Shown piece after piece: positions 23,507 to 33,580 of a stretch of 64,000 nucleotides of DNA. Each line of letters starts with the position of its first letter. Position 1 is the first letter of the stretch. The stretch lies in the NCBI RefSeq assembly GCF_016097555.1, contig NC_054699.1:3422539-3486538 (forward strand), read 5' to 3'. The notes below the pieces were generated by a model. That model did no database searches. It worked only from the letters and a program-made list of their open reading frames with translations, and was not told where the DNA came from. The DNA is from Gigantopelta aegis. Lineage: Eukaryota > Mollusca > Gastropoda > Neomphalida > Peltospiridae. Position numbers and translations under genes: made by a program.

Positions 23507-23978
23507 GGGGCGGAACGTAGCCCAGTGGTAAAAAAGTAAAGTTTGTTTTATTTAACGACGCCACTAGAGCACATTGATTTTTTTATCTTATTATCGGCTA
23601 TTGGACATCAAACATATGGTCATTCTGACACTGTTTTTAAGAGGAAACCCGCTGTCGCCACATAAGCTACTCTTTTACTATTAGGCAGCAAGGGATCTTT
23701 TATTTGCGCTTCCCACAGGCAGGATAGCACAAACCATGGCCTTTGTTGAACCAGTTATGGATCACTGGTCGGTGCAAGTGGTTTACACCTACCCATTGAG
23801 CCTTGCGGAGCACTCAGTCAGGGTTTGGAGTCGGTATCTAGATTAAAAAACCCATTTCTCGACTGGGATCCGAACCCAGTCCCTACCAGCCTGTAGACCG
23901 ATGGCCTAACCACGACGCCACCGAGGCCGGTCCCTGTGGTAAAGCGCTCGCTTGGTGCACGGTCGGTCTGGGATCAAA
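23507..23978 (+). mobile_element. SINE-1 head interrupted by SINE-3
   Basis: The outer head begins 'ggggcggaacgtagcccagt' (23507), breaks at 23532 and resumes at 23944 with 'gcgctcgcttggtgcacggt'. The break carries a 12-bp duplication 'ccc(a/t)gtggtaaa' at 23521-23532 and 23932-23943. Confidence 0.8.
23533..23931 (-). mobile_element. SINE-3, full length, nested
   Basis: Runs from 'gtttgttttatttaacgacg' to a tRNA-like head in reverse: 'gggatccgaacccag' (box B) and 'aaccacgacgccaccgaggc' (box A). Its head differs from the SINE-1 head, but its tail is nearly the same. A sister copy lies at 29305-30235. Confidence 0.85.
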
Positions 23979-24126
23979 GAAAATAGCACACGTCGTGATC
24001 ACTGATTGGGTGGGTGGGAGGTGGGGTGGGGGTGCAACGCACACCATGTATGTATGCATGTATGATTTTATATATTAAAAAATTAATACAGTAATAAAAA
24101 AGTTCGAATCGGGGAGCATGATCCGA

Positions 24127-24776
24127 TGTTTCGTTCTAGCCAGTGCACCACAACTGGTATATTAAAGGCCGTGGTATGTGTTATCCTGTCTGTGTGATTG
24201 TGCATATAACAGATCCCTTGCTACTAATGAAAAAAAAAACCCCAAAAGAATAGCAAGGAGCTACCTTTCGATCAACTAAGTCAAATCAACCAATTAGCTC
24301 TATTTTAATTTTTAATGAACCATTCTAAATTATGCGTCAAAATTACGCAACATTTTCTATTTGACTTTAATCCTACAGGACATTTTCAAATTCTATAGAA
24401 CCAAAACCAACATTCACCCACTACCGACCCTGGTCGGCCTGTTTGTGCTCCCTTGCACATGCCAGAGCGGGCGACCCCCCCCCCCCCCCCCCCCCCCACC
24501 CCCACCCGCCCAACCTTTTCCTGTCCTGGACGGAGGAGCCGGTGACAGTTGACACCTGCGTCCATAACAGGCGCGTGCTATGAATAGATTGTTCTGAATG
24601 TGCACGTGAAATACCTATGTCTTTGACCTGACCTGACCTTAATGAAAAGATGTAGCAGATTTTCTCTCTAAGATTATATGTTAAAATTACTAAATGTTTG
24701 ATATTCAATAGCCGATGATTGATAAATCAATGTGCCCTAGTGCTGTCGTTAAACAAAACAAATTTTAACTGTAAGT
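24127..24776 (+). mobile_element. SINE-1 body interrupted by SINE-4
   Basis: Left piece 24127-24233 ends 'gctactaatgaaaa'. Right piece 24640-24776 begins 'taatgaaaagatgtagc' and runs to 'gtcgttaaacaaaacaaa'. The duplicated 'taatgaaaa' (24225-24233 and 24640-24648) is the target duplication. Confidence 0.8.
24234..24639 (+). mobile_element. SINE-4-like element with (TGACC)n tail
   Basis: 24350-24639 aligns with 28345-28580: 'ttgactttaatcctac', 'ctaccgaccctggtcgg', 'ttcccttgcacctgcca' type phrases, 'tgtcctggacggaggag' and a 'gacctgacctgacctt' tail. A C-run lies at 24475-24497. The pentanucleotide tail and flanking duplication support retroposition. Confidence 0.7.
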
Positions 24777-25699
24777 TGTCAGTCTTTCCAGAAATTATAC
24801 ATTCGGGAATGTTCGGATATATTCGGGATTTGTCAATTGTTAACTGATTTTCTATTTTATGCTGACAATATAAAAAACTCCATATGATATGTATAAATCT
24901 GTATGTTTTAGTTCTGAAAGCGGACCATGGGAGGGAGGGGGGATTCTTCCGAACTCAGAACCCCCCAGCCTACGCCCCTGAATTTTGTAAATTTTTAAAT
25001 GGAACCTATTATAGTATTAAACGAAACGATACCGTTTAAACGGCCAAATATTTAATTATCTAGTAATTACGTGTGATCATTATAGATACAACACACCTCT
25101 TGAAAAATTACTAGGAATTATACAGTAGGCCTATACGATAATTGTTTCTTAAATATGTATGTACCATACTTCAACTTTGCAGAAATTGTGTAGAGTTGAA
25201 TGGTGAAGTATATTAACTTTCCACTTGAAATCTTCATTCAACAAGCTTTCTTCCTTTCTTTTATTTTCTTTCTTCCTTTTTATATTTTTCGTTTTTAGAC
25301 TAGGCTGATTTTATCGCCAATTAAACTGAATACACCCTGGTTCACCATAAAATTGTCAGTCACGAGTCGCGAATATTACAGAATGTGGTACTCTGACTAT
25401 TGATTCGAGTGCCCTCTAGCGGTATTCTGTTACGGTATATGTACGCTAGAGCACACAGATACTTACAAAATAGTTAATTAGGTAGGATATCAATTTTATC
25501 CTGTGGAGGCAAGAATGGAGAATTCCCTTTCAGCCAGAACAGAATAAAACAGTGATAGAAATATGCAGTCCAACGGAAAAATGCATCTAGAAATCTACTT
25601 GTCCGCCAATATTTTGACTTGTCCAAATAAATGGTTTATTTTATTCAGTTATCAGAAGGTGTTTGTGATTGCTAAAAATGAAATTGCACTGAGTATTTT
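24777..25699. other. non-coding spacer
   Basis: AT-rich. No gene or named element recognised. A small cluster 'attcgggaatgttcggatatattcgggatt' (24801-24830) is made of imperfect TTCGGGA/TTCGGAT units. Confidence 0.5.
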
Positions 25700-26000
25700 T
25701 AACAAACGGACAAGCGCTTCGAACACTGCAAGCACAAGTCTGCTTGACACAGTGGTACTAGATCAAATAATATTGCATACATGTTTTGCCGAGATGAAAC
25801 TTACTTTTTTTTTTGCAACCAACAAACTTGTGGTTAGGGCCTCCAGTAGTCCAAACTATTAGACTCGGGGTACTCGAATATCAAACTCGACCCGGACCCG
25901 AGTACCCGACACGTACACTAGATGATGATGAGATTAAGGAATAAAGTAAAATAGCGCCAAACATGGATGCCAAATTATGTCATTGTATTGCATTTAGAAG
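25700..26000 (+). repeat. dispersed repeat shared with 31497-31805
   Basis: 'gcacaagtctgcttgacaca', 'gccgagatgaaactta', 'gtggttagggcctcca' and 'acccggacccgagtacccga' occur in the same order at 31510-31690. A 9-bp inverted pair 'gggtactcg/cgagtaccc' lies at 25868-25902. Confidence 0.8.
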
Positions 26001-26131
26001 TGCTGTGATTTCTATATAAACTGTAGTTTACGCACTACACACTACGCATTACGCACCACGTGCACACGGATTCCTCGCTTTACGTCACTTTTCTTCCAAT
26101 CTTTTTATTTTTGTTGTCTTTATTTTGGTTC

Positions 26132-26212
26132 CCTCCCATTCTGCCTACAACCCACTTTGCCTACACCCATTTTTCCTACAACCCAGTATGTCTACACTCA
26201 GTTTGCCTATAG
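26132..26212 (+). repeat. MULE left terminal inverted repeat
   Basis: Units begin at about 26135, 26151, 26167 and 26182, each a variant of 'cccattttgcctacaa'. The end matches the complement of the right terminus from 'cctcccatt' inward. Confidence 0.85.
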
Positions 26213-26353
26213 TATGACAACGTGACATCCCCAGTTAATAGTGGGACAATCCCTATTACTTTTTGTCTCAAACCAACATAAAAACATTGGGTAACATTGT
26301 ATTATATAAACAATTAAGATGACGACAAATTACTTGTATTTGCAACCGATGAA

Positions 26354-27226
26354 ATGCTTGTTAGAATGCAGGAAGCTGAAACCCTATTCATAGATGGTAC
26401 GTTTTATGCGTGTCCTGGTTTGTGGGATCAGCTGTATTCGATTCACTGTTTATCTGGTGCTACGATGGTTCCTGTTGCATTTGCCCTAATGCCGAACAGA
26501 ACAAGGGCAACATATGTCAGATTGTTTAACCAGCTGAGCTCTGTGGTTGAGGAAAAGACGGGGTTTGACTTGTCACCTGAAGTTGTACAGACTGACTTTG
26601 AGATTGCAGCAATCCAAGCAATCGAGGAGATTTTCCCAGATGCCGATACACGTGATTGTTTGTTTCATTTCAGTCAGTGCATGCTGCGAAAAGTTCAGGG
26701 GCTTGGACTTATGAGACTGTATCGTGCTGATCAAGGGGTACAAACTCTAGTTAGACATGCCGCCAGTTTGCCTTTGCTGCCTATCGATCATGTTCAAGAT
26801 GTGTGGATAGACATTATGAATGAGCGACCTGATCACCTGCCCCATGTAACTGAATTTACAGACTATGTGACAACAACGTGGGTTGATGATGACTCCTTGT
26901 TCAAGGTAGCTATGTGGAACCAGCATGGCAACATTGGTCCTAGAACCAATAACCACCTTGAAGGGTGGCATTCCAAGCTGAACCGTTCTCTTACAAAAGC
27001 TCACCCTAACATTTATGAGTTCATAAATAAACTGAAGGACGTTGAAGAGAAAACCAGAAGGACACTGATCCAACTTGACCATGGGGCAGCTCCAGTACCA
27101 CGAAAGCGGGTGTATCGTGATATTGATACACGCCTTATGAGGCTGAAGAATCAACTTCAACAAGGCCGCAACACTCCTTTAGAGTGTTTAGACGCTGCCA
27201 GCCACTTGCTAAAACTGCAGTTGTAA
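26354..27226 (+). CDS. MULE transposase catalytic domain
   Basis: 290 codons. The DDE-type triad is visible: first D in LFIDGTF (about residue 14), second D in VQTDFEIAAI (about 81) and E in TNNHLEGWHSKL (about 204). CLFHFSQCMLRKVQ follows the second D, as in MULE transposases of invertebrates. The frame stays open upstream of this ATG for about 12 codons (DDDKLLVFATDE) and then meets TAA, so the true start or an upstream exon is not seen. The usual N-terminal zinc-finger (FLYWCH/WRKY-like) region is missing, so the protein is probably N-terminally truncated. The catalytic part itself has no stop or frameshift. It reads the same way as the element's left-to-right axis. Confidence 0.88.
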   Translation: MLVRMQEAETLFIDGTFYACPGLWDQLYSIHCLSGATMVPVAFALMPNRTRATYVRLFNQLSSVVEEKTGFDLSPEVVQTDFEIAAIQAIEEIFPDADTRDCLFHFSQCMLRKVQGLGLMRLYRADQGVQTLVRHAASLPLLPIDHVQDVWIDIMNERPDHLPHVTEFTDYVTTTWVDDDSLFKVAMWNQHGNIGPRTNNHLEGWHSKLNRSLTKAHPNIYEFINKLKDVEEKTRRTLIQLDHGAAPVPRKRVYRDIDTRLMRLKNQLQQGRNTPLECLDAASHLLKLQL

Positions 27227-27426
27227 ATATGACTTTGAACTTTGTACAAAATATTTGTTTAACATTTCTGGGTCATTTTAATAGTTTAATCGTATTTGTT
27301 GTGTAATGTTAATCGTTTTTATAATAAAATATGTGTTTGCCATATTATTTTGTCATGTTATTTTATACATATGGACCATACATGGAATGTTCCACTTTTA
27401 ACTGGGGGTATCATCTTTTCATACTG

Positions 27427-27494
27427 ACTGTAGGCAAACTGGGTTGTAAGCAAAATGGGTGTAGGCAAAGTGGGTTTGTAGGCAAAATGGGAGG
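27427..27494 (-). repeat. MULE right terminal inverted repeat
   Basis: Complement of the left terminus. Its units are 'gtaggcaaactgggttg', 'taagcaaaatgggtg', 'taggcaaagtgggttt' and 'gtaggcaaaatgggagg'. Confidence 0.85.
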
Positions 27495-27499
27495 ACACC

Positions 27500-27567
27500 T
27501 GGCATCCAATAGCCGATGATTAATTAAGCAATGTGCTCCAGTGGTGTCGTTAAACAAAACAAACTTC
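27500..27567 (+). mobile_element. SINE-1 3' tail
   Basis: 'catccaatagccgatgatta' to 'gtcgttaaacaaaacaaac', directly after the MULE. Confidence 0.85.
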
Positions 27568-27579
27568 TTCTTTTTTGTA

Positions 27580-27790
27580 GCCTACACACAACATACTAAA
27601 CAAAGCCTGAGGGGAGAGCTACGCTACAGGTCGGTCGAGCTAAACTGATGATTGAAAGATTTTGGGATCTGCTCTGGGGTTATAGCATATTTTATTGTCG
27701 GCCGGATTACCTCAGTTCGGAAAGTGCTGAACTGAAGGCTCCCGGTTCAATCCCGGGTTCCGCCACAGGGCAAGTCGGACTCTGGCGCTC
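27580..27790 (+). repeat. tRNA-Phe-containing dispersed repeat, degenerate copy
   Basis: Flanks 'cctgaggggagagct', 'gattttgggatctgctctgg' and 'ttatagcatattttattgtc' match 36490-36584, and 'agcaagtcggactctggcg' type sequence follows. The tRNA part (27701-27766) keeps 'ctgaa' and 'ggttcaatcccgggttccg' but is shortened to about 66 nt with unmatched acceptor arms, so it is a pseudo-tRNA. Confidence 0.8.
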
Positions 27791-28084
27791 GGCACATTTT
27801 ATTAAAATTAATTTTATAATGAACCAATATTATACATTTTAACGCAAATCTAGAGTGTTATGTCTATTTCTTTGACATCAGATGTCCTAATATATACAAA
27901 ATCAATGTGCTCTAGCTGTGTTGAATATTAACCTAGCGGACATTTTTGTCACATTTTCCCGTAACCCCTAATATAATAGGCTGATATTGTACTTACGCCA
28001 ATTTAAAAACATTTCCTAGGAAATCTTCCAGATGTCTGACAATTTAGTGCATAAGCGTACGAGACGGGTAATTGCCCAGTCCTA

Positions 28085-28340
28085 AAGAAAACCCTCAAAT
28101 TCGGGCAAAAAAGATAAGACATATTCGGGCAAAATGAGCTGGCCTGAACACTTTTCACCATGTATTTCCATCATTGTACCCACAATATTAGTTGTACTCC
28201 ATTTAAAAATGCGTGGCGATCCGTTTGCAACCATATTAGGGAGCCACTGTCTGCAAACTTCAAAGTTCAAAATTACCTCTCCATATCTCTTTCGATGAAA
28301 CGTTCCAAAACGCGCCAAAATTACTTCAATAAATGTGTGC
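28085..28340. repeat. dispersed repeat F, copy 1
   Basis: 'attcgggcaaaatgagctgg', 'catgtatttccatcatt', 'cccacaatattagttgta' and 'gatccgtttgcaaccatat' recur at 38150-38345, 40600-40840 and 55905-55970. Class unknown. Confidence 0.7.
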
Positions 28341-28344
28341 AATA

Positions 28345-28580
28345 TTTTCCTTTTTGACTTAATCCTACGGGATATTAAAAATTCAATAATACCAAAATTG
28401 TCCGGACCCGCTACCGACACCGGTCGGGTTGCTGATGTTCCCTTGCACCTGCCAGCGCGGGCGGTCCCTTCTCCCACCCACCCGAACCCTTTTTTTGTCC
28501 TGGATGGACGAGACGACCCAGGCCGGCATCTGCGCCCATGACAGGCGTGCGTAAAAACCTAGGACCAGACCTGACCTAAT
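28345..28580 (+). mobile_element. SINE-4-like element, copy 2
   Basis: 'tttgacttaatcctacggga', 'ctaccgacaccggtcgg', 'gttcccttgcacctgcca', 'gtcctggatggacgag' and tail 'ccagacctgacct'. Collinear with 24350-24639. Confidence 0.7.
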
Positions 28581-29289
28581 GCTATTATGAATAAATGTTG
28601 TAATCTACAGGCTGACCAACTTTCCGGAATCTTCCGAAAAATCCGGAATCATGTACTCGGAATTCCGGATTTGATGTCCAATATCCGGAAACATTTTCAA
28701 ATTCACTCGAATTTTTTTTTTTTTTAAGCAACTAATTCTTATTACATTCTACATTCTTAGAATTAAATATTTTTATCACTCATTTCAACCTAAGCTTAGT
28801 TTTGTTTAGTTGTGTGCCATTACCAAGGCCGCGGGCGTGTGTCTATTGTCAACAGCCGACCAATGAAAATGTCGAGTAAACTGAAGCCATATATGAAAAT
28901 TTTCTTTCTTATTTTTTATACTCGAATAGTTGATATATTCATTTTAAATATATTTTAAATATCATAGACTTATGTTCCTACGGGGCAGGCATCGGTTATA
29001 TGGTGATGTATGCAATTCTGCCACCGTGGATGAAAGCATGACTATACAACAAAGAACGTTACGATCGTACAAAAACAAAAAACCCGAATCAACAATTGTC
29101 TTCTATCCATTGGCTTTCACATGCAACATTTAACTAAATAATATTTTGCCACCACTAATTTATTATATGATGCATCCATGACATTAATATACCTACCGAT
29201 ATTATTTTATTCAAGTTAAATAATAACGCGACTTTTTTGTGTACACGTAATAGTAATTATGTAAGCGTAATGCAAAACGGGAGCCAGTC
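28581..29289. other. non-coding spacer
   Basis: AT-rich. A cluster of TCCGGA/TTCCGGA palindromes lies at 28620-28692 (at least five). Nothing else recognised. Confidence 0.5.
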
Positions 29290-29304
29290 TTAATGCGGAT
29301 AGCA

Positions 29305-30235
29305 CCGGCCTCGGTGGCGCAGTTGTTAAGCCATCGGTTTCCAGACTGGTAGGTACTGGGTTCGGATCCCAGTCGAGGCATGGGATTTTTAATCTAGATA
29401 CTGACTCCAAACCCTGAGTGAGGGCCCCGCAAGGTTCAGTGGGTAGGTGTAAACCACTTGCACTGACCAGTGATCCATAACTGGTTCAACAAAGGCCATG
29501 GTTTGTGCCAATCTAATTAAAATTAGCTCCACTATTACATGTGGATCTAACAGCAGCCCGTTGGAGTTCATGTCCAGTTGACCTTTCATTCGACCAATCA
29601 AAACCTTACTTGCAAAATCATGCCGGTGATTTGAAAAGAATTTGAAAACATTCGGGATTATGCCGAGGGTATACGAAATGAATCGGATGAATTACGAAGT
29701 GTGCCGGAAACTAATTTAAATATAAATTTTTATATAAAATTCGTTTCAAGACAAAAAACAAAAACAAAAACGTGATGGTATAGCCATAAAATCTGTTTAC
29801 AATCCCCCAGGTTTTTCACTTGTTGAAAAAGACCAACAAGTTCGCCTATTGCATAAATAGTCTCGCCCGATATTTTTAGAATTTGTATGCTCCCGAATAA
29901 CGCTATAAAAGGCGAAGTGTAATTGGTCGATATTTGAATTGTTATTTATAGATGAAATGTCACCTGGACACGGGATTCCATGCAATGCTGTTAGATCTAC
30001 TGGTGAGACCAGTAGAGCTAATTTTAATCAGATTGGGTTTGTGCTATCCTGCCTGTGGGTAGCGCAAATAAAAGATCCCTTGCTGCCTATTGTAAAAGAG
30101 TAGCCTATGAGGCGACAGCGGTTTCCCCTAAAAATAAAAAACCAGTGTCAGAATGACCATATGTTTGACGTCCAATAGCCGATGATAAGATTAAAAATCA
30201 ATGTGCTCTAGTGGCGTCGTTAAATAAAACAAACA
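29305..30235 (+). mobile_element. SINE-3 with 15-bp target duplication, hosting a DNA transposon
   Basis: 'ttaatgcggatagca' flanks it at 29290-29304 and 30236-30250. The head 'ccggcctcggtggcgcagt' with box B 'gggttcggatccc' is tRNA-like. The body is broken at 29508/30036 by a TIR element, and the tail ends 'gtcgttaaataaaacaaac'. The SINE parts total about 395 bp. Confidence 0.92.
29509..30035. mobile_element. non-autonomous TIR DNA transposon, 527 bp, 9-bp target duplication
   Basis: Termini 'caatctaattaaaattagct' and the complement 'caatctgattaaaattagct' continue as inverted repeats for about 48 bp, ending near 'gatctaacag'. The target duplication 'ggtttgtgc' is at 29500-29508 and 30036-30044. 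A 9-bp duplication is typical of Mutator-like elements, but the termini differ from the MULE at 26 kb. No transposase ORF is present. Confidence 0.9.
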
Positions 30236-30477
30236 TTAATGCGGATAGCAGACGTTTCGTCCCCGAACCAGTTCGCCACAAATCAGTTCGACTCCACTAC
30301 ATGCATATGATGAAATAGTGCATATGTAGCAATGTACCTACATAAAAAGAACATTGGTCCCAAGTTTGTTTGTCACTTTATTGCTAATTTGTAGGTGGGA
30401 GTCTTAAATTGTAATACAATATTTGCTAATAAAGTGGGGTTTCTTGTGTGAACTTCTTGATGATTTTTGGTTTGTAT

Positions 30478-32177
30478 AGGTAGTACTAAACCAAATAACT
30501 TCCGGCTAGGTCAAAGTTGGAGGTGCACTCAACTTTTGATAGAGACGTGAACACCACAAGTCCTGTGATTGGTTGTAAATGTGAGTGTGTTGGTTGTAAA
30601 AAAAAAAATTCATCTGGGCTAAAAATGTATGCAATTTTATTTCATCTAGTACCACTGTCAAGTAGCCTTGTGCTTGAAACATGTATGGGATACCTGTAAA
30701 AAAAAGTACTCGAATTTTGTGCGGAACTAGGGTAGTCATAGACGCTACCGTTATCTCAGAAATGAGCAGCTTAACCCCCATTTTTTTTTTGATTCACTTT
30801 AAGTGTGAGGGGTAGTAGTATTTATATCTGTGGTGTTTATGTTGGTTGATACGCTGCAGGTAGGAGTTTTAGCCACATACGTTACTATTGTCGTCTATGG
30901 GATTTGATTTGGTAGTATACACCCTGTATGTGGTGGTGATGGTGGTGGTGGTGGTGGTGGTGGGGTTATGAAGAAGTTTCAATTCACATATAAATAATGA
31001 TATACTCATTTGTATTGTCATTTTACAAATATATGTCAACATAACATTTTTCACACTGTTTAAAATTACTTTTATGAAAATGATGTTTTCGCGTGCTTTA
31101 AATTATTGTTTTGAAAAGGGTTTTCACGCGCATAAAAATTAAAATATCAGAAAATTTCAGAAAAATATTTCCATTAGGTTAGACGCCCTGAATCTAGATT
31201 CGGGCACTTTTGTTTAATTCCAGCAAAAATCAGCCTGCCCCCACCCCCTCTACAAATAGGCCAATAGGGTGTATACTTCCAAATCAAATCCCATAGACGA
31301 CAATAGTGGGTAAAACTCCTACCTGCAGCGTATCAATCGACATAAACACCACAGATATAAATACTAACACCCCTCACCCTTAAAGTGAATGAGAAAAAAT
31401 TGGGGGTCAAGCTGCTCATTTCAGAAATAACGGGTAGCGTCTATGACTACCCTAGTTCCGCGCATAATTTGAGTACTTTCTTTTACAGGTACCCCATACA
31501 TGTTTCAAGCACAAGGCTACATGACACAGTAGTACTAGATAAAATAATATTGCATACATTTTTTGCCGAGATGAAACTTAATTTTTTTTTGCAACCAACA
31601 AATTTGTGGTTAGGGCCTCCAATAGTCCAACATATTGGACTCGGGTATTCGAATGTAAAACTTGACCCGGACCCGAGTACCCGACACTTACACTAGATGA
31701 TGACATTAAGGAATAAAGTAAAATAGCATTATGCATCTTAAACCAGCGCTGAACATGGATGCCAAATCATGTCACTGAATTGTATTTAGAAGTGCAGTGA
31801 CGGACGGACGGACGGCCAGTTTAAAAAAAGAAACTAGCGCATGATCATATAAGTTGCATAGTACCAAAGAAAAGAGTTCCGTGCCAAGGTTCGAGGTGCA
31901 CCGTCAAATATTTACGAAGTAAAAGCAGTTGTGGCTGTGATTGATATTAATATGTGACATTGATCATTTGTGCAAATACTATTATCCATTGACAATAAAT
32001 AAATGCACTTTATTTGTTATACAGTTGTTGTGCCGTATATACTCTTGCTAGAGTCGACACGTGCCCAAGTACACGAGTACTCGTGAAAAACCTACTTGTA
32101 GTGTTAAGCTCTCTATCAAAAGTTGGGTGCACCTCGAAATTTGACCCAGCCGGAAGTTATTTGGTTTAGTGCTACCT
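30478..32177. mobile_element. fold-back DNA element, 1.7 kb, with 67-bp TIRs
   Basis: Outer arms 30478-30544 and 32111-32177 are inverted ('aggtagtactaaaccaaata' against 'aggtagcactaaaccaaata'). Inner arms 30600-30935 and 31255-31565 are also inverted, sharing 'tagacgctacc', 'ctgcaggtaggagtttt' and 'gtcgtctatgggatttgatt'. The right half carries about 550 bp (31560-32110) absent from the left, including sequence shared with 25700-26000 and, inverted, 54110-54290. No transposase is seen. It holds (GGT)n at 30930-30962 and (GGAC)n at 31801-31815. Confidence 0.8.
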
Positions 32178-32261
32178 CTAGGCCTATACGCCAATGATTT
32201 AGTGTACTTTAAATGATCACGAAATTCGTCTGATGTTATAAGAATCCATCATTTGGGTAAA

Positions 32262-32581
32262 GGGCAGGACGTAGCCCAGTGGTAAAGCGTTCGCTTGATG
32301 CGCGGTCGGTCTACGATCGAACCCCGTCGGTGGACCCATTGGGCTATTTCTCGTCCCAGCCAGTGCTCCACAACTGGTGTAACAAAGGCCGTGGTATGTA
32401 TTATCCTGTCTGTGGGATGATGCATATAAAAGATCCATTGCAGCTAATCAAAAATAGTATCCCATGAAGTTGCGACCGCGGGTTTCCTCTCTCAATATCT
32501 GTATTGTTCTTAACCATATGTCTGACGCCATATAACCGTAAATAAAATGTGTTGAGTGCGTCGTTAAATAAAACATTTCCT
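32262..32581 (+). mobile_element. SINE-2, complete, 320 bp, 13-bp target duplication
   Basis: Flanked by 'tcatttgggtaaa' at 32249-32261 and 32582-32594. Box A 'tagcccagtggtaa' and box B-like 'gatcgaacccc' lie in the head, and the end is 'gcgtcgttaaataaaacat'. This is the reference full-length SINE-2 of the window. Confidence 0.95.
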
Positions 32582-32756
32582 TCATTTGGGTAAACAGGAA
32601 GAACGAAAGAAAAATGTGTGTGCGTTCGCACGTGCTTGAGTGTGTACATTTTGATACTGGTTGCTCATTCTTTTGAAGTAATTTGCAATAGTCATTATGT
32701 TTTAAATGCTTTTTTAATCAGACTGAGTGTTCAGGCAAAAGCATATTTTGTTGTCG

Positions 32757-32828
32757 GCTGGAATTGCTCAGTTGGGAGAGCGTTAGACTAAAGATTTAAA
32801 TCGCCCGGCTCAATCCCGGGTTTCGGCA
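32757..32828 (+). pseudogene. tRNA-Phe-like pseudogene in a dispersed repeat
   Basis: 72 nt. 'gctcagttgggagagcgtt' and 'caatcccggg' are kept, but the acceptor arms (gctggaa/tttcggc) mispair. The anticodon stem is broken and the loop would read AAA. Flanks 'ttgtcggctgg' and 'agcaagtcgaactctggc' match the 36.6-kb copy. Confidence 0.8.
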
Positions 32829-33084
32829 CAGAGCAAGTCGAACTCTGGCTGTCGACAATTTTTTTTTTTTAACATTTCTTTGAACTTGCAGACACCTTCC
32901 CCTTCCTGAATTAAGATCTAAGTTTGTTTAACGTATATTTGTCAGTTAAAGTATGTGTTAGCTTTACATACTTATAATATTAGCATTTGCCAATATTTGC
33001 CTTGATGAATTTGTCGCTCCGTCCCATTTTGTCGAGACCGTCCAAATGACGTCATTTTAGATAACTAGTAGCTACTGGCTCGTA

Positions 33085-33580
33085 ACCAGCGCCCGTGCTT
33101 ATAAAACTTTTAAGAGTCCAGACTCAATCTCAAATAATTAAATTTCTGTTACATTCATTACAACATAACGTCATCCGAATGGTCCAGACATAGCAACGGG
33201 AGTTTGTTCATTTTTCGATGAACGTAAAAATTACGTCGTCAGGGAACGTCATATGTGATGACGTCATTTTATATGGGCAAGTTGTCTTAATGAGCGTTAT
33301 TGTTTATGGATAAAAAATAATTCAAAATAAAGTATGACGTTTTAGTGCTATTATTAGCATGTATCATTCAAATTTAATTATAAGTATTGTCTGTTATTTC
33401 TTTTACGTTCATCTGGGTATGAACAAAAAAAATCGCCGATTCACACAGTTTGCGGATGATTTTTTTTGTTCATACCCCGATGAACGTAAAAGAAACAGAC
33501 AATACTTAAATAACGTCACACGATTCAATTTGTATGGCGTTGTCATGACATTAGTGTCTCAGACTCTATTGGGCCCGCAT
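33085..33580. repeat. dispersed element related to 6015-6155, with a long hairpin
   Basis: Edges 'cccgtgcttataaaactttt' and 'tgtcatgacattagtgtctc' match 6015-6155. The middle contains several 'gatgaacgtaaaa' copies and a near-perfect hairpin. No coding sequence. Confidence 0.65.
33381..33508. repeat. long inverted repeat (hairpin), arms about 51-54 bp
   Basis: Arms 33381-33434 and 33458-33508 ('taagtattgtctgtt...' against its complement) differ by a 2-nt bulge and about one mismatch. The loop is 23 nt. The antisense-paired ORF at 33359-33589 is an artefact of the hairpin. Confidence 0.92.

Larger units (their letters stand above)
26132..27494 (+). mobile_element. Mutator-like (MULE) DNA transposon, 1.36 kb
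   Basis: Inverted termini 26132-26212 and 27427-27494 bracket a transposase ORF. Each terminus is itself made of about four 15-17-bp units of the form 'cccactttgcctaca'. No clear 8-10 bp target duplication is visible. The right side abuts a SINE-1 tail (27500-27567), so it inserted in, or recombined with, a SINE. Confidence 0.85.

Noticed and set aside
26747-27163. 138-codon minus-strand ORF in the MULE
   Set aside because: A shadow of the transposase frame with no family resemblance.
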